Of a DNA stretch of 64,000 bases, positions 38,588 to 49,595 are shown piece after piece (positions within the stretch are counted from its first letter, which is position 1; each line of letters opens with the position of its first letter). The notes below the pieces were generated by a model, which was given only the letters and a program-made list of their open reading frames with translations, did no database searches and had not been told where the DNA came from. Source of the stretch: Cololabis saira (Eukaryota > Chordata > Actinopteri > Beloniformes > Belonidae). The stretch covers positions 55,320,066-55,384,065 of the forward strand of contig NC_084589.1 of assembly GCF_033807715.1 (NCBI RefSeq), read 5' to 3'. Position numbers and translations under genes: made by a program.

Positions 38588-39177
38588 TGTAAAAGGCCAT
38601 AATGTGAGTTGTGTGTGAATATCCAAAAGGTAAAGTGGAAAAAAGAGAACAAATTAAAAAGGTACATTTAAAGGGGCAAATTTGTTCTGGATTGTTGTAA
38701 AGCTTTCTTTTTGTTGTTTTGTTTGTTTTGTTTGTGTTATGGGATTTATTTTTTCTATAAACGTAAACTGGCACCGAGAGTTTAAGTGTTTCCTGCACAG
38801 GTGAGCTGTAGTTTACACACTCATTAAGACAGCTGCGGCTGGGTGCCGCATCGCTCTGGCCGGGCTGTTTGTGGACAATCGCAGGAGTGTGTGTTTCATT
38901 CATGGGCTGTTTGTAGACAATCACCGGAGCGTGCAATTCATTCATGGATTTAGTTGCATTCCTTGGAGAGCGCAGCGAGGTATGCACGGAATGTTTTAAT
39001 AATGTAAAGATTTATGAATTCGTTGTGTAAATGGTATCTTGATGTCTGTTTTGTATATGTGTGTTTTTTGTAAAAACAAACAGTTTCACGGTGCCATAAG
39101 GATCATCTGAGAGGAAACAAATAAAAGACCTTATGCATCAGTCGATCTCACGCATCGTCATTCCAAGGGCTGTTACA
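38588..39177 (+). mobile_element. BEL 3' LTR
   Basis: 590 bp, TGTAAAAGG ... CTGTTACA, preceded by a short purine tract (GGTGGGAG) that serves as the polypurine tract and followed by the target duplication GTCTC (39,178-39,182). Three differences from the 5' LTR. Confidence 0.95.
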
Positions 39178-39274
39178 GTCTCTTAACTATCCAGAATGCA
39201 AAAAATAAACATTTGTCTTAAGACCACTCAAGGCCCCAGGTAATGGAACGCTGGACGCAGATGAGTGACGTACA

Positions 39275-39640
39275 CTGAAGGCTGATTTATGGTTCCGCGT
39301 TACACCAACGCAGAGCCTACACCGTAGGTGCACGTCTCCGCGTACCCTACGCCGGCGGGGGTCAAGTCATCAGCCAATCAAACGTGCCATTGAGGAAAAA
39401 AATGTACCGGCAAATTCAGCAAGTGAAAAGGGGTAAATGTAAGTCTGAACATAATGAAAATAATTCACTTAATAATGGTCAATTCTATCCTTAAAGCATT
39501 TGGGAAGACAATCTAAATTACCTTTATATCTGAACTCATTATATAATGCAAATAAGGTTGCTTAAAAGTTGGTGGGGACAATTTGAGCCTCCTGAAAAGT
39601 TGGTAGTGTTATGTCCCTACCGTCCCTTTGCAAACCTTTC
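39275..39640. repeat. Palindromic MITE copy followed by a GTCCCTACCG-ended repeat
   Basis: 39,283-39,360 is a copy of the GGTTCCGCGTTACACCAACG ... CGCGTACCCTACGCCGGCG repeat. 39,366-39,640 is AT-rich and ends GTTATGTCCCTACCGTCCCT, related in inverse to 19,962-20,010. Confidence 0.55.
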
Positions 39641-42096
39641 CTTCATGTAAGAAACCCTTTTTAGAAAGCCTATTTTTTCCCTTTTTTATCGCTAACCCCC
39701 CTCCCCCCCTCTCTCTTTCATAGACACTGATGAACACTGGATGTTTAAATTAACTCAGGTTATAATTCTCGTTAAAAATAACAGCGCTGTCTCTGATTGT
39801 CTGCAGACGCTACACTTCCGGAAACAGAAATAGTTTGTATTAAGTTTGATTTCAGTCGTCTTTGGACGTGTTTTTGAGTCAGCTGTTTGTGGACAAACAA
39901 CAATAAAGGTCCTCAGACATTGTTTTCTCGGTCTGGATGGTGAACAGCGACATCTGGTGGCCGACTGGAGTTACAGCAGCTGTTTCACCGCGTTGCCAAT
40001 CCAAATATATTTCAAGATATACATGAACTTTACTGATTACTTTTCTCTTTGTACAGCAATATAAGCGAATATCAGACAAAAATATAACACCACATGTTCA
40101 TGGCTGGATTTGATATTTAGTGAGAGAAACACTATAATTCCCAGGCTCGGAGGTTTACCAGCATAACTTCTGAGTGGTGTATTTGGTATGAAGATAGTTT
40201 CAGACTGTAATTGATTAATACTCGTAGATCAAATATGTTTTTGTGCTGTTAGTGACGTGTAATTCTTATGAAACAAGTCTGCTGTTTCCACCTCTGTAGT
40301 CCAACTAATCATGCATCAGTCACATGTACATAGGACTCTTAGTTCTCCAGTTAACGGATCATTGATACTAATATATCTTGTCTTTTGTACCTTTGACGAT
40401 GCATTTGTCTCCCCTCTCTCCGTTCTTCATCCTCTCAGTGAAGAAAGGATGTATCACACAAAGTGCTTAGAAGACGTACGTCCAAAGACGTAAACGTTCT
40501 TGCTTAGAGGAGCTCGTAAGATACAAGTCCAGCCCGGACGAGATGGATGTAATCACGCTGAGAACAAAACCAGGTCTGTTTCTGAAGTTCACCTGATCTC
40601 CACCTGCAGGTTTCTGTGAATAAACCGGGCTCTGTGCAATAATTTTCTCTTCTTCTCAGGGGTTAGTGTGTAATAGGTTTTCTGGGAACTGGGAGTGGGA
40701 ACTGATGTGTGTTAACTGTAGTGTGGTTTGATTGTATATGTGGGTAAAGTCGGGGTTGTGTTTCTATGTTTATTGGAGTGTGATTGTCGCCTGTGCCTCT
40801 CGTGTCCAAGACACATTTCTCCTAAGGGAGACAATAAAGATTCATCTTATCTTAATAAACAGTTTTTTCTTTCTTTCCCGTACTGCACTACTTTTATTTT
40901 CATTCCAATGTATATACTGTTCTAATCTAATCTGGTGTCTACCTAAAGGAAACAGGTGAGACTCCACCAGAAGAGTAAAATCAAGTATAAATACCATCAG
41001 ATCAGAATAAATGAAGATAAACAGCAGACGTCTGAGTAAATCTTCCACTTTTGGAGCTCAAATCTCTATAGATTCATGTATTTTAAACCAAAACGCTCTA
41101 GAAATCCGTCTACAACATCGACTGGACTGAACTGATGTTGCTGATGTTCCTGATGTGGAACAGAGAGATTTTAGAGGTTTTTTGAAGATGAATGTTTTGG
41201 TACATTTGGTCATACTTGTGTCATTGAGGTTTTTCAGGTAACAAAAGATAAAACTGCTTTTGTTTGATACAAATGTATTAATTACCTTCATAGAACAGCT
41301 TTGGGTGAGTTTGCATCAGTGACATCGTCAGGACTTTCTAGCGTCTCATGTGGAGCCGTTATTGAGCTGTGGACGATTCTCAGGAACATCTGGATGATTG
41401 ACAGCTGTCACTCAACCTCAACCAACACAATCAATGGACAGTTTACAAACCCACGTCATTTCAGCGATCATCCAATCAGAATGAAGCTTGGACGGCTGGT
41501 ACCTGTTCTGGTACCGGTTCTGGTACCGGCTGGTACCGGCTGGTACCGGTTCTGGTACCGGCTGGTACCGGTTCTGGTACCGGCTGGTGCCGGCTGGTAC
41601 CGGTTCTGGTTCGTGTGAGAACCGTCTCCGGGTTCTATAGTTCCCACGTTTCTGAACGTTGTGTTTCTGCGAAAGGAATCAGTTTATGAAACAATCTGAA
41701 CAAAAAACCAAAGAATCCAAATCAAAAATTACATTCAAAAGAACAATGAAAGCCAGAATGTTAAGGAAATATAATGAAATATGTTAGTTAGTTTGATTGA
41801 CATCCCCATCTTCATGAAAGGTTAAACATTGTTTTGTTGTTGTTGAATAGTATTAACTGAAATGTAACTTGCAAACTAAAAAGGAATGTGTCGCCGGCAG
41901 TTATTTTAGTTTAGTTTTTAGTTTACCTTGTTGTTGTTTTTTAATTTAAGTTCTTTGTAAATTGATTTCTTGGGAATAAGATTCTTCTTCTTTCTGCTCC
42001 CTTTCATTCAGAATTTAGGAACGTTTGTGTTTATATTAAATTGTTTGTCGTTTTATTTTATCAATGAATGAAATAAAGAATAAATAAATAAATGAA

Positions 42097-42127
<31 letters not shown>

Positions 42128-42286
42128 ATTAGTACGATGATTCTGCTGCTTTTATTTGTATCTTGTGGTTTTATTTGTTGTATCTATAATTTACCTATAC
42201 AGCACTTTGGTTGCCTTATTATAGGCTTGTTAAAGAGTTTATGAATAAAGTTTTGATTGATTGATTGATTGTACTTGATGAAGCAT
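39641..42286. other. Mostly unique DNA with small repeats; possible terminal exon at 40,439
   Basis: No convincing gene. A pyrimidine-rich acceptor (CTTCATCCTCTCAG) precedes 40,439, followed by a short frame EERMYHTKCLEDVRPKT and a TAA at 40,491, so this could be a last exon; evidence is weak. A LINE-like tail (GGGAGACAATAAAGATTCAT) lies at 40,825-40,856. A GGTACCGGCTGGTACCGGTT minisatellite spans 41,497-41,612, (AAAT)n spans 42,062-42,130 and (GATT)n 42,253-42,270. Confidence 0.4.
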
Positions 42287-42703
42287 TGTAGCATGTGGCC
42301 CCCTGCAGGGCTTTGCACTAGGACCCAACACCTTTGTGTTAGCTTCAACTTCCTACCCAGCTCCCTACCCACCCCCCCTGCAGACGACACCTGGAAGTTG
42401 GTTCAAACAGACTTGAATCACGAGAACACCCTATGGGGTAATTTAGAAGTTAGTGACAGTCAGGCCAAATGTCAGATAATGACATTTGGCCACAGATCAC
42501 ATTTGATTGTAAATTACTTTTGTCTCTCACTTGGTTTGTGTATTTCCTGCATTCTGTACCTTGAAGCTTACTGTATAAAAAGTCATGACACAATCACCAA
42601 CTCAGACACGATCTGTGTAGGTCTGCTGACCGCCGGCTTGCTGAATAAAAACTCACTATACCACAAAGCGGACTTCTGAACTGGTTTGATAAATTCCTCA
42701 ACA
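42287..42703 (+). mobile_element. Endogenous retrovirus 5' LTR
   Basis: Approximately TGTAGCATGTGG to CCTCAACA, about 417 bp. It has a TATAAAA box at 42,574, AATAAA at 42,644 and a perfect 12-bp stem with 5-base loop (42,463-42,491, GGCCAAATGTCA) in the presumed U3. It is followed after three bases by TGGTGCCGTGACCCGGAT (42,707-42,724), which closely resembles tRNA-His primer sites used by some vertebrate retroviruses. The left boundary is uncertain because no 3' LTR is in the window. Confidence 0.75.
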
Positions 42704-42706
42704 ATT

Positions 42707-42724
42707 TGGTGCCGTGACCCGGAT
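42707..42724 (+). promoter_or_regulatory. Retroviral primer-binding site (tRNA-His type)
   Basis: TGGTGCCGTGACCCGGAT lies three bases after the LTR end. The pattern TGGTGCCGTGACxCGGAT is the His-type site known from HERV-H-like viruses. It confirms plus orientation and supports a retroviral origin rather than a gypsy element. Confidence 0.75.
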
Positions 42725-42780
42725 GACAATAGACCTTCGAAGGGAACTCCTTTTCCAGACGAACGGCACAATCAGCGACT

Positions 42781-44265
42781 CTATCTAAAATTTTAGAGGT
42801 AAGGGATCCATTCGCAAAATCCCAAATTATTGTTGCTGAGTTGTTGTCGAAAGTCTGTGGACTGGAGTACCAGAGAAAAGGTTTACATCATCCTGAAATT
42901 TAGGTAAGTCCGCTGTGTGTGGTTGTGAGCAAGGGGTTTTCGGAAAACTTATTGTAGAGATGTTTAGGAATGCTGACAATTTCATGAAACTTGAATTTGA
43001 TTGTGTTGTGAGAATGCTTTGCTTATCTTAGAATTTGACTCGCTCTCCTAAAAAGGTTTAATATCTCGGGTAACATTAAAGAGAGAAATGGCCAGAACGC
43101 CATGGTTGGTCTGAGTACCAAAAGAATAGTCCAGTGGGACTTATAAGCATATGCAGAACTTGAGGTCCATAAAGAAGTGTTGGAACACTGAGATATTTGT
43201 GGGAAACGGACATATATGTAGAGGAACTGTTTTTTTAAATTTTATAAATGGGGATGACTCACTCTCCCAAATACTTGAGGTATATTTCATTTCAGTAAGG
43301 ATCTGATGCGCTCTCCTTGCAACAACAGGAATGATTTGAATGCTCTGAAGTAGACTGATGTTTGGAAGAATTAGCAAGTGATTTGTGGGTAAAAGTAAGT
43401 GTAATTGAAAGTTTTTTTGGAGGGATCTTACAGAAAGAAAATGGAAAGTTTTTGGGAAGTTTTTCAGTAAGAGAGTCAGAGAAATAGTTGACTGGTCCTT
43501 TTAAATACATGTATGGTAATCACGGTACCGATAGTTTTATTTGTTAGCTTTATTAGTTACTTAGTTAGTATTAAATATGGTTAAAATAACTAAAAGCACT
43601 TCAAACTCCCTCAGATTTTTGGAGGGATGAAAGTAGACGCCGTAATGCAGAATCCCAAATAGCTTCGCTTACTGATCAAAATAAAAAGCTGATGGCTCAA
43701 CTAGAAGGATTTTAAAACACAACGCTGATGAAATTAGAGAACCAGTTAAATGATTAAATCAAAACCTTTATCCGGTGAAACAGATTAAAGAATCAAGTGA
43801 CGATGACACTTCTGATGACGACTAGATTTGACAAAAATCCAAGATCTGTTGCCTGCAAAATTTGGAGCCAAATAATAGTAAGAGATTTTAAATAAATAAA
43901 CAAAAATGGCTAGAGGAAACAGCTGTTAAACTAACTTTGCCACATGATTTGAAAAGTAAAGTACTTGATGCGCAAAGTACTTGATGCTTGTAGAATTCCC
44001 TTTAATCCCACAGCTGTTGCCAAAATCACACCAGAGCAAGCTCAGATCTTTTTACAATATTTATTGCCTTAACAGTTCAAAGGGAAGTAGATGATAATCC
44101 CAGGGAACTTTATGCTAAAATAATGTTGACAGCAAAAGAGAATTGTGGTCTGTCACGAGATCAGATTGATGGATTTCTTCCAGGGTATATGCAAAATATA
44201 TATTTGCTAATTGCCCTCAACAAAGGGTAGGGCTGGATAACGTAAAAAAAGGGAATCTGAAATGT
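42781..44265 (+). pseudogene. Decayed retroviral leader and gag remnant
   Basis: Downstream of the primer site no long frame survives. Short translated stretches such as DNPRELYAKIMLTAKENCGL near 44,090-44,150 look like degraded gag capsid. Many stops and frame changes are present. Similarity fades near 44,265 and no pol or env follows. Attribution to an epsilon-like fish retrovirus would be speculation. Confidence 0.5.
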
Positions 44266-44496
44266 ATGAAAATACTAATGTTTGTCAAAAGTGTTTACAG
44301 CAGGTTAAGTACAAAGGGGAGGCGCAGCGGAACCAGCCAATTAATTAATTCACACCAATCAACAAAAGGCCCCACATCACACCTCTCAAACAAAGGAGAA
44401 CTGCTGGTGAGCCCACATAATCTCTCTCCTGCCTATGGTAACTTCATCATGTAATTGCATGGAAATCTGTCTGTGAGCCAACTATAGTAACTAATC
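44266..44496. other. Short unassigned stretch
   Basis: Nothing recognised between the gag remnant and the next repeat; a 62-residue frame at 44,266 has no support. Confidence 0.4.
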
Positions 44497-44796
44497 TTTA
44501 ACTAGAGGTGTCAAGTAACAAAGTAAAAATACTTAATTACCTTACTTAAGTAGAAGTTTTGGTTATCTATACTTCACTGGAGTAATTATTTTTCAGACGA
44601 CTTTTTACTTTTACTCCTTACATTTTCAAGCAACTATCTTTACTTTTTACTCCTTACATATTAAAAACAGCCTTACTCTATTTCATTTCGGCCTTTTTAA
44701 AAAACTATCCAGTTAAATTGCTCCATCCGAAAAGAGTGAATTTGGTTGTGGTTGGATGAGAAGTATAAACATAATACCACTCCCACACCCTATTGG
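44497..44796. repeat. Fish interspersed DNA repeat (AAGTAAAAATACTTAATTAC)
   Basis: Contains CTTACTTAAGTAGAAGTTTT, ACTGGAGTAATTATTTTTCA and CTTTTTACTTTTACTCCTTA, phrases of a very abundant fish element thought to be hAT-related (from memory). It ends at or near the start of the sushi LTR. Confidence 0.55.
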
Positions 44797-45238
44797 TGTC
44801 ATGGTTTCTCAGTTTGATTTGTTTTTTACTTGTTAACTCACTCTCCTGTCATTCCAGACCCTGCCACCCTCATCAGCCAGAAATCCACTCATTCCCTTCA
44901 CCTGTGCTTCCCCTGCCCAGCTCCACACCTGGTTTCCCTCATCAGCAGTTCCCCTCATATACCGGCCCATTTCCACCTTCTAGTTTGCCAGATTGTCGAG
45001 TGTTTGTGCCTCACTTTCCAGCGTTCCCGATTTTTGATCAGTTTTCTGCCTGCCTGCCTGTCTGCGACCCTGCCTGATTCCGGTTTTTGGATTTTTGCCT
45101 ACCCCCTTGGATTGTTTGCCTGATCTGCCTGACTACCCGGTTTTGACCCCTGCCTGCCTTTGACCCTGATTAAAGCCTCTTGGACTCTGATTGTGTTTGG
45201 TGTCGTGCATTTGGGTTCTCTGTCTTTGAGCCGTGACA
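44797..45238 (+). mobile_element. Sushi-ichi-like 5' LTR
   Basis: TGTCATGGTTTCTCAG ... GAGCCGTGACA, 442 bp. A TATA element (CATATACC) at 44,958 is followed 29 bp later by GCCAGATTGT (44,987-44,996), the exact complement of the primer site after the LTR. ATTAAA near 45,169 is a plausible poly(A) signal. No 3' LTR is in the window. Confidence 0.85.
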
Positions 45239-45240
45239 GT

Positions 45241-45250
45241 ACAATCTGGC
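45241..45250 (+). promoter_or_regulatory. Self-complementary primer-binding site of the sushi element
   Basis: ACAATCTGGC, two bases after the LTR end, can pair with GCCAGATTGT at 44,987-44,996, near the predicted 5' end of the element's own RNA. This is the self-priming arrangement known for Tf1 and proposed for sushi elements; no tRNA match is evident. Confidence 0.75.
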
Positions 45251-45257
45251 CAAAAGC

Positions 45258-46195
45258 ATGAACCCAGCCGACCCAAATCCAGATCCAGTACAGCACGCGC
45301 TGTCTTCTCAGGCTGCTGCTATTCAGCGTCATGAGGAGGAACTCTCCAATGTTGCCGGAGGACTTCAGGAGTTTGCCGCTCGTCAGGACCGGTGTTTAGA
45401 CGCCATCCGGGAGCAGATGAACCAGCTTTTCTTTTCGAACCGACCTCCAGCACCTGAGGCTCGGCTTCCGCCTCCAGAGCGGTACTCCGGTGAGCCACGA
45501 ACATGCCGGCCGTTCCTCACTCAATGCTCTCTCCTCTTCGAGCTCCAGCCGTCTTCCTATCCGTCGGAGAGGGCCCGGGTGGCCTTCATCATTTCCCAGC
45601 TCACAGGGAGAGCCAGGGACTGGGGAACCGCGGAGTGGGAGAGGCAATCCCCGATCTGTTCCTCAGTGAAACTTTTTTCAGACGAGCTGAAGAAGGTTTT
45701 TGATCACGTTACACCGGGGAGAGAGGCGGCTCGTGGTCTGCTCACCCTGGCTCAGGGGGGACGAAGTGTGGCCGATTATTCCATTGAGTTTCGCACGGTG
45801 GCAGCTGAAAGTAAGTGGAATGCTGATTCACTCTATGATGCGTTTATCATGGTCTCTCTGATTCAATTAAAGATGAGCTGGCAGCCAGAGATCCGCCCAT
45901 CGGCCTGGATGCCCTGATCGCTCTCGCCATTCGGGTGGATGGACGCCTCAGAGAGAGGAAGAGGGAGAGAGCCCAGTCCGTCGTACTCCGGGGGTTCCCT
46001 CACCTACCGGCCGCGGTTCCTGTCTCAGCTCCCCCGTCCGCTTCTAATGATTATCCGGAGCCCATGCAGTTGGGGCGGACTCATCTCTCCTTGGCAGAAT
46101 GCCAGCGCCGCCTGCGGGAAAACAGGTGCATGTACTGTGGCCAGGTTGGACATTTTGTGGCTTCCTGCCAGGTAAAAGGGCAGGCTCACCAGTAA
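45258..46195 (+). pseudogene. Sushi-ichi-like gag with one frameshift
   Basis: ATG at 45,258. The first frame (to about 45,857) holds the gag typical of the family from which PEG10 and RTL1 arose: a coiled N-terminal part, PPPERYSGEPRTCRPFLTQC, FIISQLTGRARDWGTAEWE and DYSIEFRTVAAESKWN. Near 45,857 one base appears lost and the reading moves to another frame, ending in the CCHC knuckle [14 protein letters not shown] (about 46,129-46,170) and a stop at 46,193. Inferred role: capsid. Confidence 0.88.
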
Positions 46196-47292
46196 TTCCG
46201 GGGGTGCTGGTGAGCCGGATCTTTGAGTCAGAAATGCCCTCTCGCCCTTTGGTCTTTGGAAGATTGACTGTAACTGGTCAGACTCATGTGGTGACGGTCT
46301 TCATCGACTCTGGTGCCGACGCCAATTTTATGGATAGTTCCTTGGCAGCCCAATTGGGAATCAAGCGGGAGCTCCTATCCAAGCCTATCCCGGCCAACGC
46401 AATTGATGGGCGTCGGCTCTGCTCCGTAACTCACCGCATGGCTCCGGTTCACCTTGGCATGTCAGGTAACCATCATGAAACTCTTACATTTCACTTAATT
46501 CATGCACCCAGTTTACCTGTCATATTGGGTTATCCCTGGTGGAAACAACACAACCCTCACATAAACTGGTCTTCAGGGATCATTTCTCAGTGGAGCTCTC
46601 ATTGCCATGCTGTCTGCCTCAGATCTGCTCTGCCTGTCACTCCCTGTAACTCCCCTTCATCTGAGTTTCCAGATTTGTCTGAGGTTCCTCCAGAGTACAT
46701 GGACCTCAAGGAGGTGTTTAACAAGGCTCGTGCCTCCTCCTTGCCCCCTCATCGGCCCTACGATTGCGCAATCGACCTCCTGCCTGGCACTTCTCCACCC
46801 AGGGGCCGTATCTTCTCCCTGTCCGCTCCAGAAACCAGGGCCATGGAGAAGTACATCAATGACTCGTTGGCAGCAGGCCTCATCCGTCCATCTTCATCTC
46901 CTGCTGGGGCCGGATTCTTCTTTGTGGATAAGAAGGACAGGACGCTGCGCCCCTGCATTGATTATCGTGGTCTGAACAACATTACTGTGAAGAACAGGTA
47001 CCCCCTCCCACTCATCTCCTCTGCTTTTGAGCTGTTGCAGGGTGCCACGGTGTTTACCAAGCTGGACCTCAGGAATGCTTATCACCTGGTACGCATTAGG
47101 GAGGGTGACGAGTGGAAGACGGCGTTCAACACTCCCCAGGGCCACTACGAGTATTTGGTCATGCCATTCGGGCTCACTAATGCTCCTGCGGTTTTTCAGG
47201 CTCTGGTTAACGACGTCCTCAGGGACTTGCTCAATACCTGTGTTTTTGTTTATCTGGATGATATCCTCGTCTTTTCCAAGTCCAGGGAGTTC
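46188..47292 (+). pseudogene. Sushi-ichi-like pol: protease and RT N-terminal half, truncated
   Basis: In the third frame after gag. Protease: [13 protein letters not shown], then [93 protein letters not shown] and the catalytic [11 protein letters not shown] near 47,255-47,285. Only a few codons later it joins the repeat that starts the right arm (GTTCTCCCGTGCCGGCTT). RNase H, integrase and 3' LTR are absent. The truncation point coincides with the edge of the inverted duplication. Confidence 0.9.
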
Positions 47293-48118
47293 TCCCGTGC
47301 CGGCTTCACTGTTGGCTGCAGTACCCCCGACGGCCGTCGTGGTGAAGGGTGGCGCTAGAGAGTCTCATTTCTTAAAAGGAGCCTCAAGCTCCTTTAAATA
47401 AAGGCGAATGACTGAATGAATATCAAATAAAGCGGTATATTTATTTTTTTTGTCTCTCTTTATCGTATAATTTTCACAAAGTGTAATGCAATTCATGTCA
47501 TGGGTCGTGTATTTTGAAGGATCAAATACTCAACATCCCATATTATCCATTTTACATCGTGCAAGAAATGATTGACGTGGCAATCAAACTTTGAAAATCG
47601 ACTGTGCGCATGCGCAGAACCACAGAGTAGCATTTCATGGCAGGTAGCACGGATTGGCAGAACATCGGTCCCAAGCCTGGGTAAATGCAGAGGGAATTGT
47701 CAGGAAGGTTAATTGGGTTAGCATACTGTGGAGAAGATAGATGAACTGATATGATGATGGCATAGTTTTCAATGCATTTCGGGGGTTTGACCCCCCAACA
47801 TTTTTTCGCCCGCACCACGTTGCAGGAGATCCATCAGCACCATGGAGATCCACCCTACATTTCAGTCTGCCCACCATAGTGGGCCTCGCTAAATCCGGCC
47901 CTGGTTTGACATAGGAAGTCGTGGGTGGTGTCATTTCTGATATGCTTATGGGGGCGGTGGCCGTGAGTGCGAGGGCCCGTTCATCCGTTCATCGCTGCTT
48001 GCAGCTTTAATTGTTGTTGCTGTGGATTTGGATCCAGGAAGAAGAAGCAGAAATGAGGAGAAATGTGTCATGACGTTCTTCGTGCGTCGCTGGTTTGATC
48101 CAGATAAATGATTAATCA
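47292..48118 (+). repeat. Interspersed repeat at the inner edge of the right arm
   Basis: 47,292-47,373 and 47,940-48,118 match the left arm (10,525-10,258). Between them is a segment beginning with the hairpin AAAGGAGCCTCAAGCTCCTTT; it includes AT-rich DNA and near 47,790-47,890 an old repeat (TTCGCCCGCACCACGTTG). GGGCCCGTTCATCCGTTCAT marks the GCAAGCAGCGATGAACGG family. No gene seen. Confidence 0.55.
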
Positions 48119-48553
48119 CCATGGATACAGGGATAACCCTGTTACCATGGATAAAGGGATAACCCTGTTACCATGGATACAGGGATAACCCTGTTACCAT
48201 GGATACAGGGATAACCCCGTTACCATGGATACAGGGATAACCCCGTTACCATGGATACAGGGATAACCCCGTTACCATGGATACAGGGATAACCCCGTTA
48301 CCATGGATACAGGGATAACCCCGTTACCATGGATACAGGGATAACCCCGTTACCATGGATACAGGGATAACCCCGTTACCATGGATACAGGGATAACCCC
48401 GTTTCCATGGATACAGGGATAACCCCGTTACCATGGATACAGGGATAACCCCGTTACCATGGATACAGGGATAACCCCGTTACCATGGATACAGGGATAA
48501 CCCCGTTACCATGGATACAGGGATAACCCTGTTACCATGGATACAGGGATAAC
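48119..48553 (+). repeat. 26-bp minisatellite, right copy
   Basis: About 17 units of ATACAGGGATAACCCCGTTACCATGG, mostly of the CCCCG variant, against about 26 units of mainly CCCTG type in the left arm. The variant distribution shows separate homogenization after duplication. Confidence 0.95.
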
Positions 48554-48762
48554 CCTACCACCTGAGGGTCTGACTAATACCTGGAACAATCACTACCATC
48601 CCATAAGAATACCGTCCCGGTCCAACCAGGACCGGGACTAGACCGGTAGGATTAGACCGGTCCAACCAGGAACTAGACCGGTCCAACCAGGAACTAGACC
48701 GTTCCCAGGATCCAACCAGGAACTAGACCTGGTACTATAATTGGTACCCCCCTTCATGAGAC

Positions 48763-49595
48763 TGTCAGAACCATGGAGAGATCCATCAGGACCATGGAGA
48801 TCCATCAGAACCATCAGAACCATGGAGAGATCCATCAGGACCATGGAGAGATCCATCAGGACCATGGAGATCCATCAGAACCATGTAGATCCATCAGGAC
48901 CATGGAGAGATCCATCAGGACCATGGAGATCCATCAGGACCATGGAGATCCATCAGAACCATGGAGAGATCCATCAGAACCATGGAGAGATCCATCAGGA
49001 CCATGGAGATCCATCAGGACCATGGAGATCCATCAGAACCATGGAGAGATCCATCAGAACCATGGAGAGATCCATCAGGACCATGGAGATCCATCAGGAC
49101 CATGGAGAGATCCATCAGGACCATGGAGAGATCCATCAGGACCATGGAGAGATCAATCAGGACCATGGAGATCCATCAGATCCATGGAGAGATCCATCAG
49201 AACCATGTAGATCCATCAGAACCATGGAGATCCATCAGAACCATGGAGAGATCCATCAGAACCATGGAGAGATCCATCAGGACCATGGAGATCCATCAGG
49301 ACCATGGAGAGATCCATCAGGACCATGGAGAGATCCATCAGAACCATGGAGAGATCCATCAGAACCATGGAGATCCATCAGAACCATGGAGATCCATCAG
49401 AACCATGGAGATCCATCAGAACCATGGAGATCCATCAGATCCATGGAGATCCATCAGAACCATGGAGATTCATCAGAACCATGGAGATCCATCAGAACCA
49501 TGGAGAGATCCATCAGAACCATGGAGATCCATCAGAACCATGGAGAGATCCATCAGAACCATGGAGATCCATCAGGACCATGGAGATCCATCAGG
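48763..49595 (+). repeat. 19/21-bp minisatellite, right copy
   Basis: Units GATCCATCAGAACCATGGA with a frequent GAGA extension, total 833 bp against 349 bp on the left. The 310-residue open frame across it is an artefact of the period. The preceding 48,554-48,762 is the shared degenerate spacer. Confidence 0.95.

Larger units (their letters stand above)
21681..39177 (+). mobile_element. Complete BEL/Pao LTR retrotransposon with nested insertions
   Basis: Two 590-bp LTRs (21,681-22,270 and 38,588-39,177) bound a plus-strand gag-pol. GTCTC precedes the 5' LTR (21,676-21,680) and follows the 3' LTR (39,178-39,182), a 5-bp target duplication as expected for the superfamily. By eye the LTRs differ at three positions. 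Nested inside are a LINE in the leader (about 22,757-26,762) and a 5,596-bp insertion in the RT (30,179-35,774); removing them leaves about 7.9 kb, a normal BEL size. The pol is further broken by a 2-bp loss near 36,519. It was therefore a recent arrival that has since been interrupted. Confidence 0.95.
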
